Source of the DNA: Amblyornis subalaris
Taxonomy: Eukaryota; Chordata; Aves; Passeriformes; Ptilonorhynchidae
Length of the DNA: 64,000 nucleotides
Assembly (NCBI GenBank): GCA_018881555.1
Contig: JACAXG010000055.1
Location: forward strand, 682,001-746,000
Direction of reading: 5' to 3'
Shown: positions 37,301 through 50,135 of the stretch, in pieces
Position numbering within the stretch: position 1 is the first letter of the stretch
Layout: each line of letters starts with the position of its first letter
Notes under the pieces: generated by a model
Told to the model about the DNA's origin: nothing
What the model saw: only the letters and a program-made list of their open reading frames with translations
Database searches by the model: none
Made by a program: the position numbers and the translations under genes

Positions 37301-40129
37301 TTTCATTTGTTTGGGTGGACACCCACTCATCTGTCTGTGCTGTTCTTTCACATCCTCCTGACTCTCTTGGGTCAGACCTTGAGTCAGGTTATCTTACTCA
37401 CTGCTGATCCTTTGACCCTATCCTGTTGCACAGTCTGGTTGCCTGCTGACTCTGTTTGGTTATTTTCCATTCCTGCTCCATAGACAATGTCATTGGGAGA
37501 TTTAAGAGAAGATACATTGTCCCAATGGATGCTTTAAATCTTAGGAAAAATAGTTAAGATGAGTCAAGAATGATATTTATGCTAACAAGGTGTAGAGCTA
37601 ATGTGGCCCATTTGATCATGCTGTATGTATGACCTGTTGTACCTCAGAAGCCAACTGTATTTTTTATAACTTTTCCTCTCTTAATCCTAGTTTAAAAATT
37701 AGACTTCCAAATATTGTATGATCTTATATCTCTTTTTACTGCAATCTCCGGCTAGTCTTATTCCCAGGAATAGAAACTGGAAAGAATATTTTAAATATTT
37801 TTCATATTTAATCTCTCTACACATCTGTGTTTTCTGGAGAGCTCAGGTGAATCTTTTCAGTGTTGCCTCGACACACTTTCAAAAAAGATGCTTGGCNTTG
37901 TGCACTGAGATGAAGAAGAATCTCTCCAACTTTTCCATAGCCTGCTCTAGCTGTCTTGCTGATAGATATTAGTAATAACAGGAAGACTTTTAATGTAAAA
38001 ATTTAAACAGCCCAACTCGAGCATGCTCATAATTATTTTGATTTTTCTGCCTTTATACCTGAGTATGTGGTAGTGTTTGAAACCCAAATTCAGACAAACT
38101 TGCAACTGTTGTTTGTACTTGCATCATTTCTTGTCCTCAGATCTGGAGAGTTTTTTTGCAGAAATTCCTACTGCATGTTACATCAATTCCCAAACTGTAT
38201 AAAATTTTCTGTTATATCATATCTGACTTCTTTTTATTTTCATGCTTAAAAGTTTAATACTTATATTTTCCTGTCCTGTCAAAACACTGTTGTCATGAAA
38301 TCCCATGATATCCTCTGTACCTGGTGACTACAGTATATTGCAAATATATTTGCTATTTGCCTATTTCTTATTTATGAAACATATGCCCAGTGTTTGTCCA
38401 ATACTCTGGAACACTTCACGGGAGGCAACATACGGCACCTGTTCTTAGTTAAGGAAAATGTTGCTGAATCACAGACCGATTAAGGATTCCTTTGCTTCAC
38501 ACCCAAAATTCCACTGCCTGAGGGAAGAAAAGAAATAAACGGAATAACTTTGACGGAAACCACCATTCTGCTGACAGATGTCTGCCTAGCTGCCATGTTG
38601 TCCTCATTCAAATACTTCCTCAGAATTCCCCAACATGCTGCTGCATATTCACGGAGTTCAGTAGCTGCCAGCCCCTCTTAGCTGCTTATGAAGCTAATCA
38701 TAACTTTCTCCTGCTGTACTCCTTTCACGAGTATTTGTGTTTTCCATTAATTGTTTCCTATCATATAGTTAATATGACTGTAAAATCATTGTTTTAATCT
38801 TTTTTCCTATATGATACCATAGTACTTGGTATGTATAGGTGCATACATANTTCAAGTAAATAACTTTTAATAAATTTCCAGCTTGCTGCAGGAGGATCTA
38901 ATCTGTGGAGAGCTGTTGGTTTTATTCACAGGAAATATTTACGTATCCATCCCCTCAGGCTGTGCGGGAGATACGCTTTAGATAAGAGAGCAGCCTCTGT
39001 GCAAATAAACGTGAGATTTTTCTCCACCTTGAGATGACACACAGATCATTGTCTGCCTGAAGAATTCCCATGGACTTGTGGAAGTGGGACTTGCTCTCTC
39101 TCTGCTTTTATTTAGGATCTTCTGCTAGTTTTATGGCCTCATTATCCCTTCTGTATCAGTCAGAAATAAAACAATCTGCCCTTTGATTTTCGGTTAGCAG
39201 TCATTTGGAATTATTTTTATAAGTGTCTATGATTTTCCTAAGATTCTTCAGAGGAATGTAAACTATTCTTAATATTGGTGTTTCCACCACTAAATTGGTA
39301 GAGGAATGGAGCTTTATTTAGAAAAAGGATTTTTTCCATGCAAAAAAAAAAATTGCTTCCCAGGTAATTGTCTGTGTGACTAGCATGGTGTTATACATGA
39401 GGAACATTGAGCTCAATGCAAGTTAATATAAGAAATGTAGTCTAAACTCATGGAAGTTTGTGTTCCTTTCTCTACTGGGTTAACCATCATTGTTGAGAAT
39501 GTGCTTAGGGATTTTTAGAGGGTCTTTTGTTGTTATTGTGCATTCTTTTTTACATTTTGAGCTAAATATTTTTTAGCTTGCAGTTTCTTTCTTATCTAAA
39601 TCCTTTCCTAGCAATATTTTCCTTACCACAAGCCTAAATAACCTGCTGTCAGTCTGATCCCACAATACCNGTTGACTTCATCTGAATTTTCCATATAGAG
39701 CAATTTTAAGATAAGATGTTAAATATTAAGTCCACAATAATATTTTTCATTATTGGCTTGAATTGTTGTTGAATTAGATGCAATGAGCAAACCTGAGCAG
39801 GCAGCAGGGAAAAAACTGTTCAAATAGTCAAAGAATATGATGTACAAAGATGAAGGACAGAGAGTCTGCATTAACCAAGCCTGATAGGAAGAGATCCTAA
39901 TACTAAATGAGTGGCCAATTAAAGCAGTTTGTTCTCACATAAGCACTAAATGCCATAGTGTACCATTGATCCACACCTTAAACACTCATTGATTTTTACA
40001 AGGTGTTTCATCCGTGAAAGGGTGGTAAAAGATAAAGATTTTAATGAAAATTCAGTTGAAGAGGATAAATGAAGGTATAGTCATACCATTTCTAATCACT
40101 TAAGATCTGCTCTTTGGGAACAAGTACAT

Positions 40130-40556
40130 TATATGGGCACATGCTGTGTCCAGGCCTGGGCTGCCCAGTACACAAAGGACATGGACTGGCTGCAGAAAGT
40201 CCAGGAAAGGGCCACTGAAACACAGAAGAACTTGAAGAATCTCCTATAGAAGGAGAGTCTGAGGGAGCTGGGAGGAGAGACAGGTCAGGTGAGTCTTAGC
40301 AAGGCATGAAGGAAGGGTGTAGAGAAGACAGAGCCAGGCTCTTCCCAGTAGTGCCCAGTGACAGGACAAGAGGCAAAGGAATTCCATTTACTGTTAGTGG
40401 ACAAAACCAGGACAGGTTGCCCAGGGAGGTTGTGGAGTATCCATCCCTGGAGATNACACAAAACTGACCTGGACACAGCCCTAAGCAACCAGCTCTGACT
40501 TTTCTGAGCAGGGGGCTTGATGTGATGGTCTCCAGAGATGTGCAATTCTGTCACAC
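40130..40556 (+). mobile_element. CR1 LINE fragment, plus strand
   Basis: From about 40130 the sequence follows the 3' part of avian CR1 in order: 'ggcctgggctgcccagta', 'aaaggacatggac', 'agtccaggaaagggccac', 'gagagtctgagggagctggga', then 'agtgcccagtgacaggac', 'aagaggcaaagg', 'caggttgcccagggaggttg' and 'gatggtctccagag'. The last phrase before the end is shortened, with a small deletion where 'gtcccttccaac' is expected. The element is 5'-truncated and has no usable frame. The left boundary is approximate. Confidence 0.9.
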
Positions 40557-41365
40557 TGGGCAGTTTTACTGTCAGGAAAAATTTTCTAGGAGCTCAGATT
40601 TTCTCCAGCTTCTGCAAAGCAAGATTAGTTGTATAGATTTTTTTTAAAGGTATGTATATACTGCTAGGAGGAACACCTTTTTCGTGGTCACATACATGGA
40701 TTTTTTTGCAAAGAAAAATGTTATTGTTCTTCCCTAGACTAAGTGGGTCTGAAGGACCATAAAATATTTGCAAAGAATAAAGTATTTCTCAAGGGGTGGA
40801 AAACAGCAAGAGTTCATTGTGAAAAAGAGAGATATTCTTGAAAGATTATGTAACATTAGTTCAGGTTAACATCTGCAGAATGATAGTCTGTATTATTCTG
40901 TCTGNATGCTCAAAATTTGTCCGTTAAATAAATATATTTTTTTTATATTTCTTTTACAAATGAGGAAATTGAGCAGCAGAGAATAGAAAGAAATGGTGCA
41001 GCAACACAGTGGCATACACAGAAATAGAAACCTATCTATGAGGTGTAATTTCTAGACTCTGACATAGGATTCTGTTGCATTAATTGAAAATTACATTATG
41101 TTATACAATAAGTTTTGTAATAAGGAAATTCTGATAATTATATTAAATCCACCGGAAGTTAAAATTAATAACTTGCAGATTAAGTGACATTGTAGANAAG
41201 AACAAGTTTGTTCCTGTTCAGTGAAACAGCTGGTTTTTGAGGGGCCCACAAAGGTGAAATCACAGCTGCAACTTACATTTAACAAAACTCAAGATCCCGA
41301 GTCCCACAAGTGCTTTCAAAAATTGTACCTTCTATGTTTAACAACACNCATTTCTGTAAACTAGC

Positions 41366-41417
41366 AGAAGAGTATCTGGAAAATAGTGTGAAGAAGAGTA
41401 GCTGGAAAAGAGTGTGA
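41366..41417. repeat. 26-bp tandem duplication
   Basis: Two adjacent copies of agaagagtatctggaaaata-type sequence, each ending in gtgtga, differ at a few positions, and the start of a third copy follows. It is a local tandem duplication. Confidence 0.85.
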
Positions 41418-42300
41418 AGAAGATGTTTGCATAAATATGAAGTTGGGCACAGCTGTTCTAAGAAAGCATGAAGCTAAAATAGCATAGGAAATGGAAGCAA
41501 GGAATTCTTTCATGTTTAAAATATGAGCCTACATAAGAAGAGATTAATGAGAATAGTTGTGAAAATGAATTCATTTAAATATGAGCTATTTCCTTTTTTG
41601 GACCTGTTAAGTTATGGTTTCATGAATATTTGTCAAAGTTAATGTTGTGAAGCTGAGCTGTTGCTTTTTCTTGGAGAATAATTCTTGTTGTCTTCCTTTG
41701 TGTTACATATTCTCTTTAGGAAAATGAAGAGAATGCAATGATTAATATATATGCTGCTAAATTCTCATGCATAGTTTGATTCAGCTATGGAACAAGAACA
41801 TTTTGCTTCTTGTGAAAAAGTAATGAACTGTATAAATATAGGAATCAAAGCTTAAAGTTGGCTGAAAATGATGAAGGGCTCTTCTCTTTGGAAACTTAAT
41901 CTTTGTTCAGTTTCTTGACATTCAGATAACAAGAGCCATCAGGTTTTTCTAGACTTGCTCATGCAGTGTCACATCCATTATGGTGCTTATGGTCTTATGG
42001 GAAGAACAGTGCTTTGTCCAGTTGTGAGATGATGCACTTGGAAATAATACCGCTGCTACTGCANATTTTAAAACAAACGAACAACCAACCCCCCTCATGG
42101 TTTAATACAGTGAAACAATAAAGCAAAACCTTTGATAAAGATAGTTTGCATATGTATAAAAAAATTATGATTAGTTTCTAAATTCTAATTGCACAAAAAT
42201 CCTCGGATACTGCTTAATCTTGATTTTTAAGAAGCCAATATAATCATGCATTAATTAAACTTGCAAGTGTCTTTTCTGAGGTTTGTTTTCTTCTTGGCAG

Positions 42301-42477
42301 GATATTATTTTAAATGAAAATTGTGCTTTTGGGCAAACTCATAGCAGATTTCCAGAAAAGGATGATTTGCCTTTCCATAAAGAGTTTTCAAACACGGAAC
42401 AAACNTTGTATTCAGCTTTAGATTGTTCTCAACTTTCTTTGTTGTTTGTCCTTAATTTTCTTTGTCATTTGTTACAG
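42301..42477 (+). other. Weak exon candidate (open frame after an acceptor-like site)
   Basis: A pyrimidine-rich tract ending in ttcttcttggcag at 42300 is a good 3' splice-site match. The frame that follows stays open for 59 codons to a tag at 42478. The first 40 residues have an ordinary mixed protein composition (acidic, basic and aromatic residues), then it becomes Leu/Phe-rich and looks non-coding. There is no convincing donor inside it, and a second acceptor-like tract ends at about 42477. I do not recognise the peptide. It may be chance. Confidence 0.15.
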
Positions 42478-43773
42478 TAGAACACAAACCACTGAAAATA
42501 CAGTTAATAAAAAAAATCNGTAAGACTGAGGACTTGAGAAACAGATAAATATCTTTACACAAGATGCTCATAACTTGTAACCGCTTTGGCCATATTTGAT
42601 TTGTACATTGTAAAGAATTTTGATGAGAAAATAGATTGCGATGGCATCATTTATTGTGAAGTATAAATTTATTTGATTAAAGGATTTATAAAAACATGAT
42701 GTAACAAAACTTTTTAAATTAAGTAATAAGGTGCCATGTAAAGCAGTATNAAACTTAGTGAATACGTACCAGTATTCTAGTTGAAAGTAAGTATTTGGGT
42801 ACATGATAAACATATCTCTGAATATTTGAGATACACCCATGCTAGTCTGGTGAAATTGTGCAAATTGTAGGAATTGTAATACTTAAAACTATATGTAGAA
42901 AGGCAAGAAATTGTTAAGATATGTTAGTCCAGTATTGAAAACAGTGCATAGCTCTGTTTGATTTTGTTCATATATTACCTCTTATAAACACAATAAGGAA
43001 AAATTTTTAGATGCTCACATGCCCAAAAGTGTCTGTAATTGTTTCAGCATAACTTCGGTGGGGTCAGTGAAGGCATTGTGCCTGTACAAGGGAAGGNAGC
43101 ACTGGCCTAAGCATTGCTGAATGGTCAGTCACAATTATGATTATTTGCACTAATACCCTTTGACAGTCAAACACAAGGAACTGCATTCTTTTCAGAGTGG
43201 TAGGGCTTCAAAACCATCTCTTCTGTGTAATCTTAGCCTGCTTACATAGGACATACACCTCAATATGTCATAAACATCTCAATGCGTGCTTATAGCGTGG
43301 GACTTCAAATACAGGTAGGTTTCTGTCTATGGAGATGTTTTTGAACGTTAAAACTAATGCTTCTGCAGTTTGTAGTCTTATAAAGGAGAAATTCTCCTCC
43401 ATGTATTGAAGTTCTGCCCTGAGTACTCAAAAATTTGCCTACACATACATCTCTAGTGCCATGCCAGCTGTAGTTTAGTCTGTGGTATGGAATATCTGGG
43501 AGAGNAGGATGGTAGAACATAGGACAATAGAACTCCTGCACTCTTGGCAGCACAGGAAGGATATCCAAAAACATCTCAACTCTTGCTGGAAACCTTTTAG
43601 GCAGTTAAACTCAGGGCCCAGGTTATATGTAGATACCTAAATCTAGATTCTTACTCTGGATCTGAATCTCTTCCTCATGTCTTTACTCACTTAGCATAAA
43701 GGAGCTGAGTAAAAGGACACTATACTGCCTTCTAACCATATTCCCTACTTTATTCCCTACTTGAAATGTGTGC

Positions 43774-43787
43774 ATATATATATATAC
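43774..43787. repeat. Short (AT)n dinucleotide run
   Basis: Seven uninterrupted AT dinucleotides; simple sequence. Confidence 0.85.
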
Positions 43788-43839
43788 GTATTTAACTGTA
43801 AATGAATAATCACATATGGTGCATTGGTCTTGGTATACA

Positions 43840-43990
43840 TATGAGATCTCTCATCCTTGGAGGTTTTCAAAAGCCATATAGACATAGTCCTNTGAATTCT
43901 GCTGTGGTGTCCCTGCTTGAACAGAGGAGTCGGACAAGGTGACTTCCAGAGGTCCCTTCCAACCTCAACCCTTCTGTGACTCTGTGTGAT
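43840..43990 (+). mobile_element. CR1 LINE extreme 3' fragment, plus strand
   Basis: The order 'tctcatccttggaggttttc', 'aaaagccatatagacat', 'ccctgcttgaacagagg', 'gacttccagaggtcccttcc' and 'aacctcaacccttctgtgac' is the last part of an avian CR1. Only about 150 bases remain, the usual very short 5'-truncated insertion. It ends in a ctgtg-type tail. Confidence 0.93.
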
Positions 43991-46900
43991 ACCTGCTTAT
44001 AAGCAAATTATGAGCTAATAGGAATATGCCAGTAGATGGTGCTCATGAATATATAGCTTTGTTCTGACATAATAGCAATTTTTTAGGTATTGAATGTTAC
44101 CAGGACTCCAGCATATTGTTTATGTGGCTCTTTTAACAGCTTCATAATTTAAATTCAGTACATACATAATTGTTTGCAAGGTAAGAGCCTAAATGATGTG
44201 GTAAGGTTGTAGATGAAACTGATCCCATACTGAGCCCCTCAGTTGCCTTCATGCTAGCATGAATCTTCCAAAACCAAATTATTTCTACTTTGTTTGAATT
44301 CCCCACTATAGAATGACATTGTTCCTTGGCTCTGGAACTATACAAAATCATAGAATTTTGAGCACNTCAGGGAATTCTGAACATGAACTGCTGGCCTCAG
44401 TGCTTTATCACAGCTAAATTAGGATAATAACATCTTCTGTTTGCTCAGGCTGCAGGAACTGACCTGAGAGCTGTATTGGACTTGACTCTGTTGAACAGAT
44501 GTTATAATGAGATGATAAAAAATCTAATTTGTTCCACAGAGAAAAGGAACAGAAAAGTGNTTTATTTACATGAAGGGCATAACCACATTAAAACAGTTCG
44601 ATGAACACATTATCTAGTTCAGAAAGTTGTTGCTGAATAGAGTTAGGACTTACAAAAGACACATCTACAAGCTGGTACGTCAGCGGCTGCTTTAGACATA
44701 ATGACCTACTGAAAATGCTGCAGTGGGAACTGGGTGCCTCAGCTCCAGGAAACTGAATGGGTAAAACTGGAAGCTCAGAGGCAACCTGAAAACCTGAGTC
44801 TTGAGTGAGAAGTCACCACAAGTTAACTGTTAGTGTGTAAGAATGGTATCTGAATTCCTAGCCCATGGCAGGAGCTAATAATTGGATCCAGCAGTGGGAT
44901 GCCTCTATCCATGGGGAGAGCAGTTTGGAGTCTAGCCACTTCCAGATTTTTTTTATGGAACAAGTGAACAGACCCTATTGCTGTCATTGTAAGGAAATAG
45001 CAGTATCGTGATAGTACCTGACTTGCATAGGCTACAGGAAGTGGGTGAACACCTCCCAGGACGCAGGAGGGAGCTGCTTTCTGCAGCCTCCACTCAGTCT
45101 TGTGTCTCCCAGGTGAGAACTTCAACCACCCCATGCCAGGCTGATGCAGGTGGGCACTCTGCCAGCCCAGCAAACATAGGGACGTGACTGAACTGAGGGG
45201 GCAAAACAGAGTCTGACCCTGCTGCTTCGTGCCCTGGCACCCACTGGTGAGCTGTGCAGACNCAGGCAGTTCACATTAGTCTCTGGTCAAAATGTAGAAA
45301 TTTCCAGAGACCAGGCACCATGGGTCAAGACTCTCTGTTCTAGGTGATTTCCCCCTGTACCCAAATAGAGCCTGTTTCTCCATGCCTTGGCTTCCTGTGT
45401 CCCCAGAGTGCTTGGTTTCCTGCCCAAACAGTGCCACTGTTTCAACACCACNAGAACATTCCTCCACTTGGGCTGTCCTGTAGCCTGCTCGTTCATTCAT
45501 TATTGGCAACGTGGCTTTTGTTCACCTCAGGCTANGGAGGGAGTTCAGTCCAAAGTCATCTTTATCCCAGAGGAGGGTTCTTGAGCAGATCAGAGGCTAA
45601 GAGGGTTTTTTCTCAGCTGATGAAATAATTTCCCTGAACGTTTCCAGACATGTGACCTGTAACGGAGCTGGTGATGTTCTGTGATTTGGGCAATTTCTCA
45701 TATTGGCTGAATCCAACACTGAAGATCTTTCTTGCTTAGGTCTTACAGAGAACCTGAGCATGCCCATGCAGCTCAGGTCCTGGTGCAGTGCAGGGGGAAG
45801 ATCATCTGCCTGGTCAAACAGGCAGCTCTTGGCATGGGCAGGGTACAGCCTATCAGCGACTTGGAGAAGTCCTTTCTGGATCTGACTCGTACGTGAATAA
45901 AATGCTAAAATTATTTAGTAGCTTCTGTGAGTAAATTCATGCTTTTAAATGATAGGAAAATGGGGGTTTATAAATTTTACACAGAAAAGTATACACTACC
46001 CTTATTTTAGTGCAGCATAAGGTAAAACCTGAATGTTTTAAGTTAATGAATTCACATATTGTTTACATTTTGTTTGTAACATTTTGTTGGTCCTTAAATA
46101 CAAAACCATCATTATAAATATTTTAGATGTTTTCAACTTGTAAGTTCTTTTGCCACAGCTGGTGGTCTATTTTGCCAATTTGGATTAAAGGAACGTCACC
46201 AGTTGGAAATCTAATCCATTTTACAAACAGAGTTAAAAGGAGAATAAATTACGACACCTGCTAATAACCCTCCATCCAGTTTACCTGTTTCTTTTTATGT
46301 TTTTTTTTNCCCTACTTTTCCCTCAGTGTGCCAGGATTTGATCATTCACTCACTGCTGTGAGAGGCAGCATTGCCACCAACTTTGGGTGCAGGCTTCAAA
46401 GCTCTGGAGGTGTCTGCAAGGCTCAGTGTGCTGTGGAGAGCTGCAGAGCTGCAGCTGTGTTGCATGATGGACTGCCTGGAGCTGCTGTGGGGCCACCCCC
46501 CACGTCAGCATTCTCGTATCAGCACTGCAGAGGCTGCTCTCAGTAGAGATTTTGGAATTATCTTTAAATCAGCCAGCTCTGTCTGCACGTGGCAGAGCAA
46601 AGCTCGGGGCAGGCTGGTTTGATGTGCATGGGCCCTTGGAGAGACAGTGAGCAACTGAAGGAACCGACTGCAGAGGGAACCAACAACTGTGCCCAAAGGA
46701 CCAGAATATGCACAAAGCCATAAATTAAGGGGAGAGGAGGAACAGAAATCCTCATGAATAAACTGATAGCTTGTTTTGTGTGCTTATAAAATTCATTTTA
46801 TNCACAGACTCTCGAGTGCATCATCTTCCATGAGGTACCTAGAAAACTTGTGAATGTGAGAGCACTACCAGCAGATGGAAAGCTACTGTGCTGGGCTTAC

Positions 46901-49720
46901 ACAGAGTTCCCTGTCAGTCTGACTCGTCCACCCACCTGGTCCATGCTGTCAGCGAGGTCAGACTTCACAGGCGCTTTGCTTTCTCTGCCTTATGTGGATT
47001 CCAGTTCCCATACCAGCATAGGGGATGCCTCCCAGCAGACCTGCAGGGACACTGGAACGCCCTTCCCCGTTCTGCTCCCTTCTCAGCTGGGTCTGCCTTG
47101 GGATGCCTGAAGTAGATGAGACTGTCAGGACTGGCAAAATATCCAGACAACTGGGCAGAACCTAGGGAGCTGATAAAATCATCTAATTACTTTATCAGTA
47201 GTATGTTAGATTTCCCACGAGTTACCTATCAGAGTGTGTCCTCATCTGCCCCTCTCTCTTCACACACATGTACACATAACCTCTTGCTAGCCAGACCTCC
47301 CTCCCACTTACCGTTTTGGAGGCAGGACAGTGGCTGAACTGCATGACACTCATTCACAACTCCCAAGATCACCAGCCACTGCCACAGTGCATCAGTTCAA
47401 CCATTCATCTCCTACAACATCTTGCAACAATCACTTCCAAATGCTTCTTGAAAATGTGTTACTATCCCTCAGTATGCAAGTTATACAACTACAAGCCTTG
47501 AAGGAGAAATTTCTTTTTAACCTCAGGCATCATAGCATCTAAGTTTTCCTGCTGACATTTTTTTCTCTAGGCCAGAAGGATGTTTTTGTTTGTCACAAGC
47601 ATACCTTTTCCAGGGTCGTTAATATAAAGGTCTTGATAAAATGACTTTCATTTTTTTCCAGACCATCTCAGGCGAGAAATGTTTTCTGTCTCCTCTGACT
47701 TTAATCAGTAAAACCCTGTTCCTGTGATGCATNAAAAAAAAGCCACCTTCAGCACTAAAGTAGTCATTAATTTATGCAATGTTTGAATGATTTTCATCAG
47801 TTAGCAGATACAATTATTTGATTTTCCTGTATAATCATTTCATCTAAGGTATCTCTCTTGCAAAAAAAGCCTGACAGATCTGATGTGAACGCTATTTTTT
47901 TATGACAGTAAATTACTTTGTATTCAGATTTTTTACATTTTGATACTTGATTACCTTAAGAGATAATTCAAAATAATTATACTTTATTTTCATTTTGAAG
48001 TTTCATTCTTTTAAATGAGTCACTGATAAAACCTGTTAATTCCCTAATGCAATTCAGGATCCAGTGTGCTATTTTAAATAACCAGCTACTTCATAAGGAG
48101 CGCAAGTGCCCAATTCCATATTCATCAGTTCAGTCTGCCAACCATAATTTTGTTTTCTCTCCTATGTATTCAACAGAGGAATTTCTGAAGATGTACAGGA
48201 TCCAGTCTGCCTCATTTAAATACTCATTGCTCTCCTTTGACTGCATGGGGTTTTTCAGCACTTTGAGAGACTTATTCAGATTTAGTGCCAAGCACCTTCA
48301 CTAAAAGTAGAAGGAAACAGTACAAATGTTAGAGAAACGGATTTGGCACCCAGTCTGCCCAACCCTTTTTGGCAGTGGGTAGTAGTATGCCAGTAACCAC
48401 CTTATGCATTTTGATAAGGATGCATTTCAAACCATGGGGATCCATGGGCTTATAAGGAACCAGTGACAAGGAACGACGACAAGATAGGTAATTGCCAGTC
48501 ATNTTAAAATCACTGTGCAAAGCCCTGCACTTTTGTATGAATTAAGATTATAGTCATTGCTGCCTGGAAGTTTTGTTTTTACATTGTATTATTGTTGTAT
48601 GAAAACCTCACGCTGGTCCAAGAAGCAATGCTTAGATCTCCCCCTTTTCAGTGATGCCATGTACCCGAAGTAACAGGCTAAAGCCAGGCTTCACGGTGCT
48701 TTCCCTTAGGACAGAAGCACTCACCTCTGGCTGCTTGGATTAGCTGCCCTGTGGCATGCTCAGGATATTCCAGGGGTGGATGCTTAGGGAATGTCTGTCA
48801 GCTTACAGTGCTGTACCAATTTGCAAGTACAGAAAAGCTAATATCATCAAACCACCACATACTTGGTTGACTAAATTTAAGCAGGCAAGGAATTTTCAGA
48901 CTAACTGGGCAAGTACCTAATGAATTTTTCTGGAAAGCAGACAGTGGACCAACATGTAGAAGTTTGAGTGGGCTGTATAGGCCACCTCCCTGCTCAGATA
49001 GAAACTTCCTTGTGGTTTGCCCTTTAATAGAAATAGATTTGTGCAAATGGCATTGCAAGGTTTAAGCTGGCCTTCTGAACCTGACATCTAGGAAGGTCAG
49101 GAGATTGTCTGAAAGCTATCATTGACGTAGTTTGCACCTTACCTACCTTCATTAACACCTTAATTAGTGTGTAAAGCCCACACCCTAGTTGACCTTTCTG
49201 TTATCATACTTCTGGGCAGGAGGCTAATCGGGATGCCAGCTCCCGTTCAGAGGTTCCTGTTCCTTTCTCAAGTATACACATCTCTCAGTCAGTATACCCA
49301 AAGATAGAGGTGGTGTTAGTGGTTGTGGCTAAACGGGTAATTCCTTTGTCAGCTTTATTATTGTCTGGTCCTTCTGACCCTCCATCTCTCCTAGAGTCCT
49401 GTGTTGAAGCTGAGGAAGGTAAAGCACTACTGAATCTTACCAGGTAAAGAGGGAGCATCCTGGGGCAGATGGGGGAAGAGTCGGATGTGTCTGTGAAAGA
49501 GTAGAGGCTGCAGAGTGCGTTTTGTGGGGTTGGTGGTGGTGGAGTTAATTTGTGAGCAGTGGAGCTCTACAAAGAACTTAGGGCTGGAGGATGTGGAATC
49601 AATTACCTGGGTGGAGGGAGCAAAGAGATGCATAACTTGTGCCAAGAGGCACGATGTTTTGGTAAGGTGTGTAAGTTCATGCAAATTGAAATATGTCATT
49701 TTTTGGTTTATTCTACTGCC
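43991..49720. other. Non-coding sequence with GC-richer parts, no gene recognised
   Basis: The parts at 44.8-45.6 kb and 46.3-47.3 kb are GC-richer and have several overlapping open frames on both strands (up to 116 codons, minus strand 44823-45173). None has a recognisable domain, and frames open in several phases at once argue for chance. No transposon ends or CR1 phrases were found in it. The rest is AT-rich. Confidence 0.5.
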
Positions 49721-49721
49721 A

Positions 49722-50135
49722 GATGGAGAGGGTCCAGTGGAGGCTACAAAGATGTTTAGGGGACTGGAGCAGCTCTCATACGAGGAAAGGCTGAGGGAGC
49801 TGGGCCTGTTTAGTCTGGACAAGATAGAACTGTGGGGGGATCTGATCAATGCATACAAATATCTGAAGAGTGGCTGTTAAGAGGATGGAGCCAGATTCTT
49901 TGCAGTGCTACCCAGTGACNGGACAAGGGTCATTGGGCAAAAACTGAAACACAGGAAGTTCCATCTGAATATGACGAAAAACATCTTTACTGTGAGGGAG
50001 ACAGAGTGGTGGAACAGGCTGCCCAGAGAGGTTGTGGAACCTCATTCTCTGGAGATACTCAAACCCACAGTCCGGTGGAACTTGCCCTAGGTGGACAAGG
50101 TGATCTCCAACCACAACCACTCTGTGATTCCATGG
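49722..50135 (+). mobile_element. CR1 LINE fragment, plus strand
   Basis: The sequence follows the CR1 3' region through 'agagggtccagtggaggcta', 'gactggagcagctctc', 'gaggaaaggctgagggagct', 'agtgctacccagtgac', 'aaaactgaaacacaggaagt', 'ggctgcccagagaggttgtg', 'ctctggagatactcaaaccc' and finally 'ccactctgtgattcc'. It is the best preserved copy in the window. Plus-strand frames at 49515-49880 and 49905-50090 and a minus-strand frame at 49427-49858 overlap it and are partly its degenerate translation, not host genes. Several single-base changes and a short insertion have accumulated. Confidence 0.95.

Larger units (their letters stand above)
22226..40120. other. Long AT-rich non-coding stretch, no gene recognised
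   Basis: About 18 kb carries no recognisable gene or full transposon. Open frames stay under 120 codons except one of 176 codons at 25943-26473 (plus). That frame contains an ambiguous base and is Ser/Cys-rich with no domain; I regard it as chance. Short tandems occur at 22.85 kb, a T/G-rich patch at 29.83-29.92 kb and a T-rich patch at 31.33-31.36 kb. Part of the stretch may be conserved regulatory DNA, which cannot be judged from one sequence. Confidence 0.6.
40557..43839. other. AT-rich non-coding spacer
   Basis: Contains the 26-bp tandem at 41.37 kb and a weak exon candidate at 42.30 kb, both listed. The open frames are otherwise short and unrecognised. There is an AT dinucleotide run at 43774-43787 and a small duplication 'attccctactt' at 43739-43761 near its end. 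Confidence 0.55.

Noticed and set aside
44346..44400. CR1-like phrase 'aaatcatagaatt'
   Set aside because: Only about a dozen bases match the minus-strand CR1 start; the expected 'ggttggaaaagacct' does not follow.
49427..49858. 143-codon minus-strand open frame
   Set aside because: Its N-terminal part is the antisense of the CR1 copy that starts near 49722; the rest has no recognisable content.
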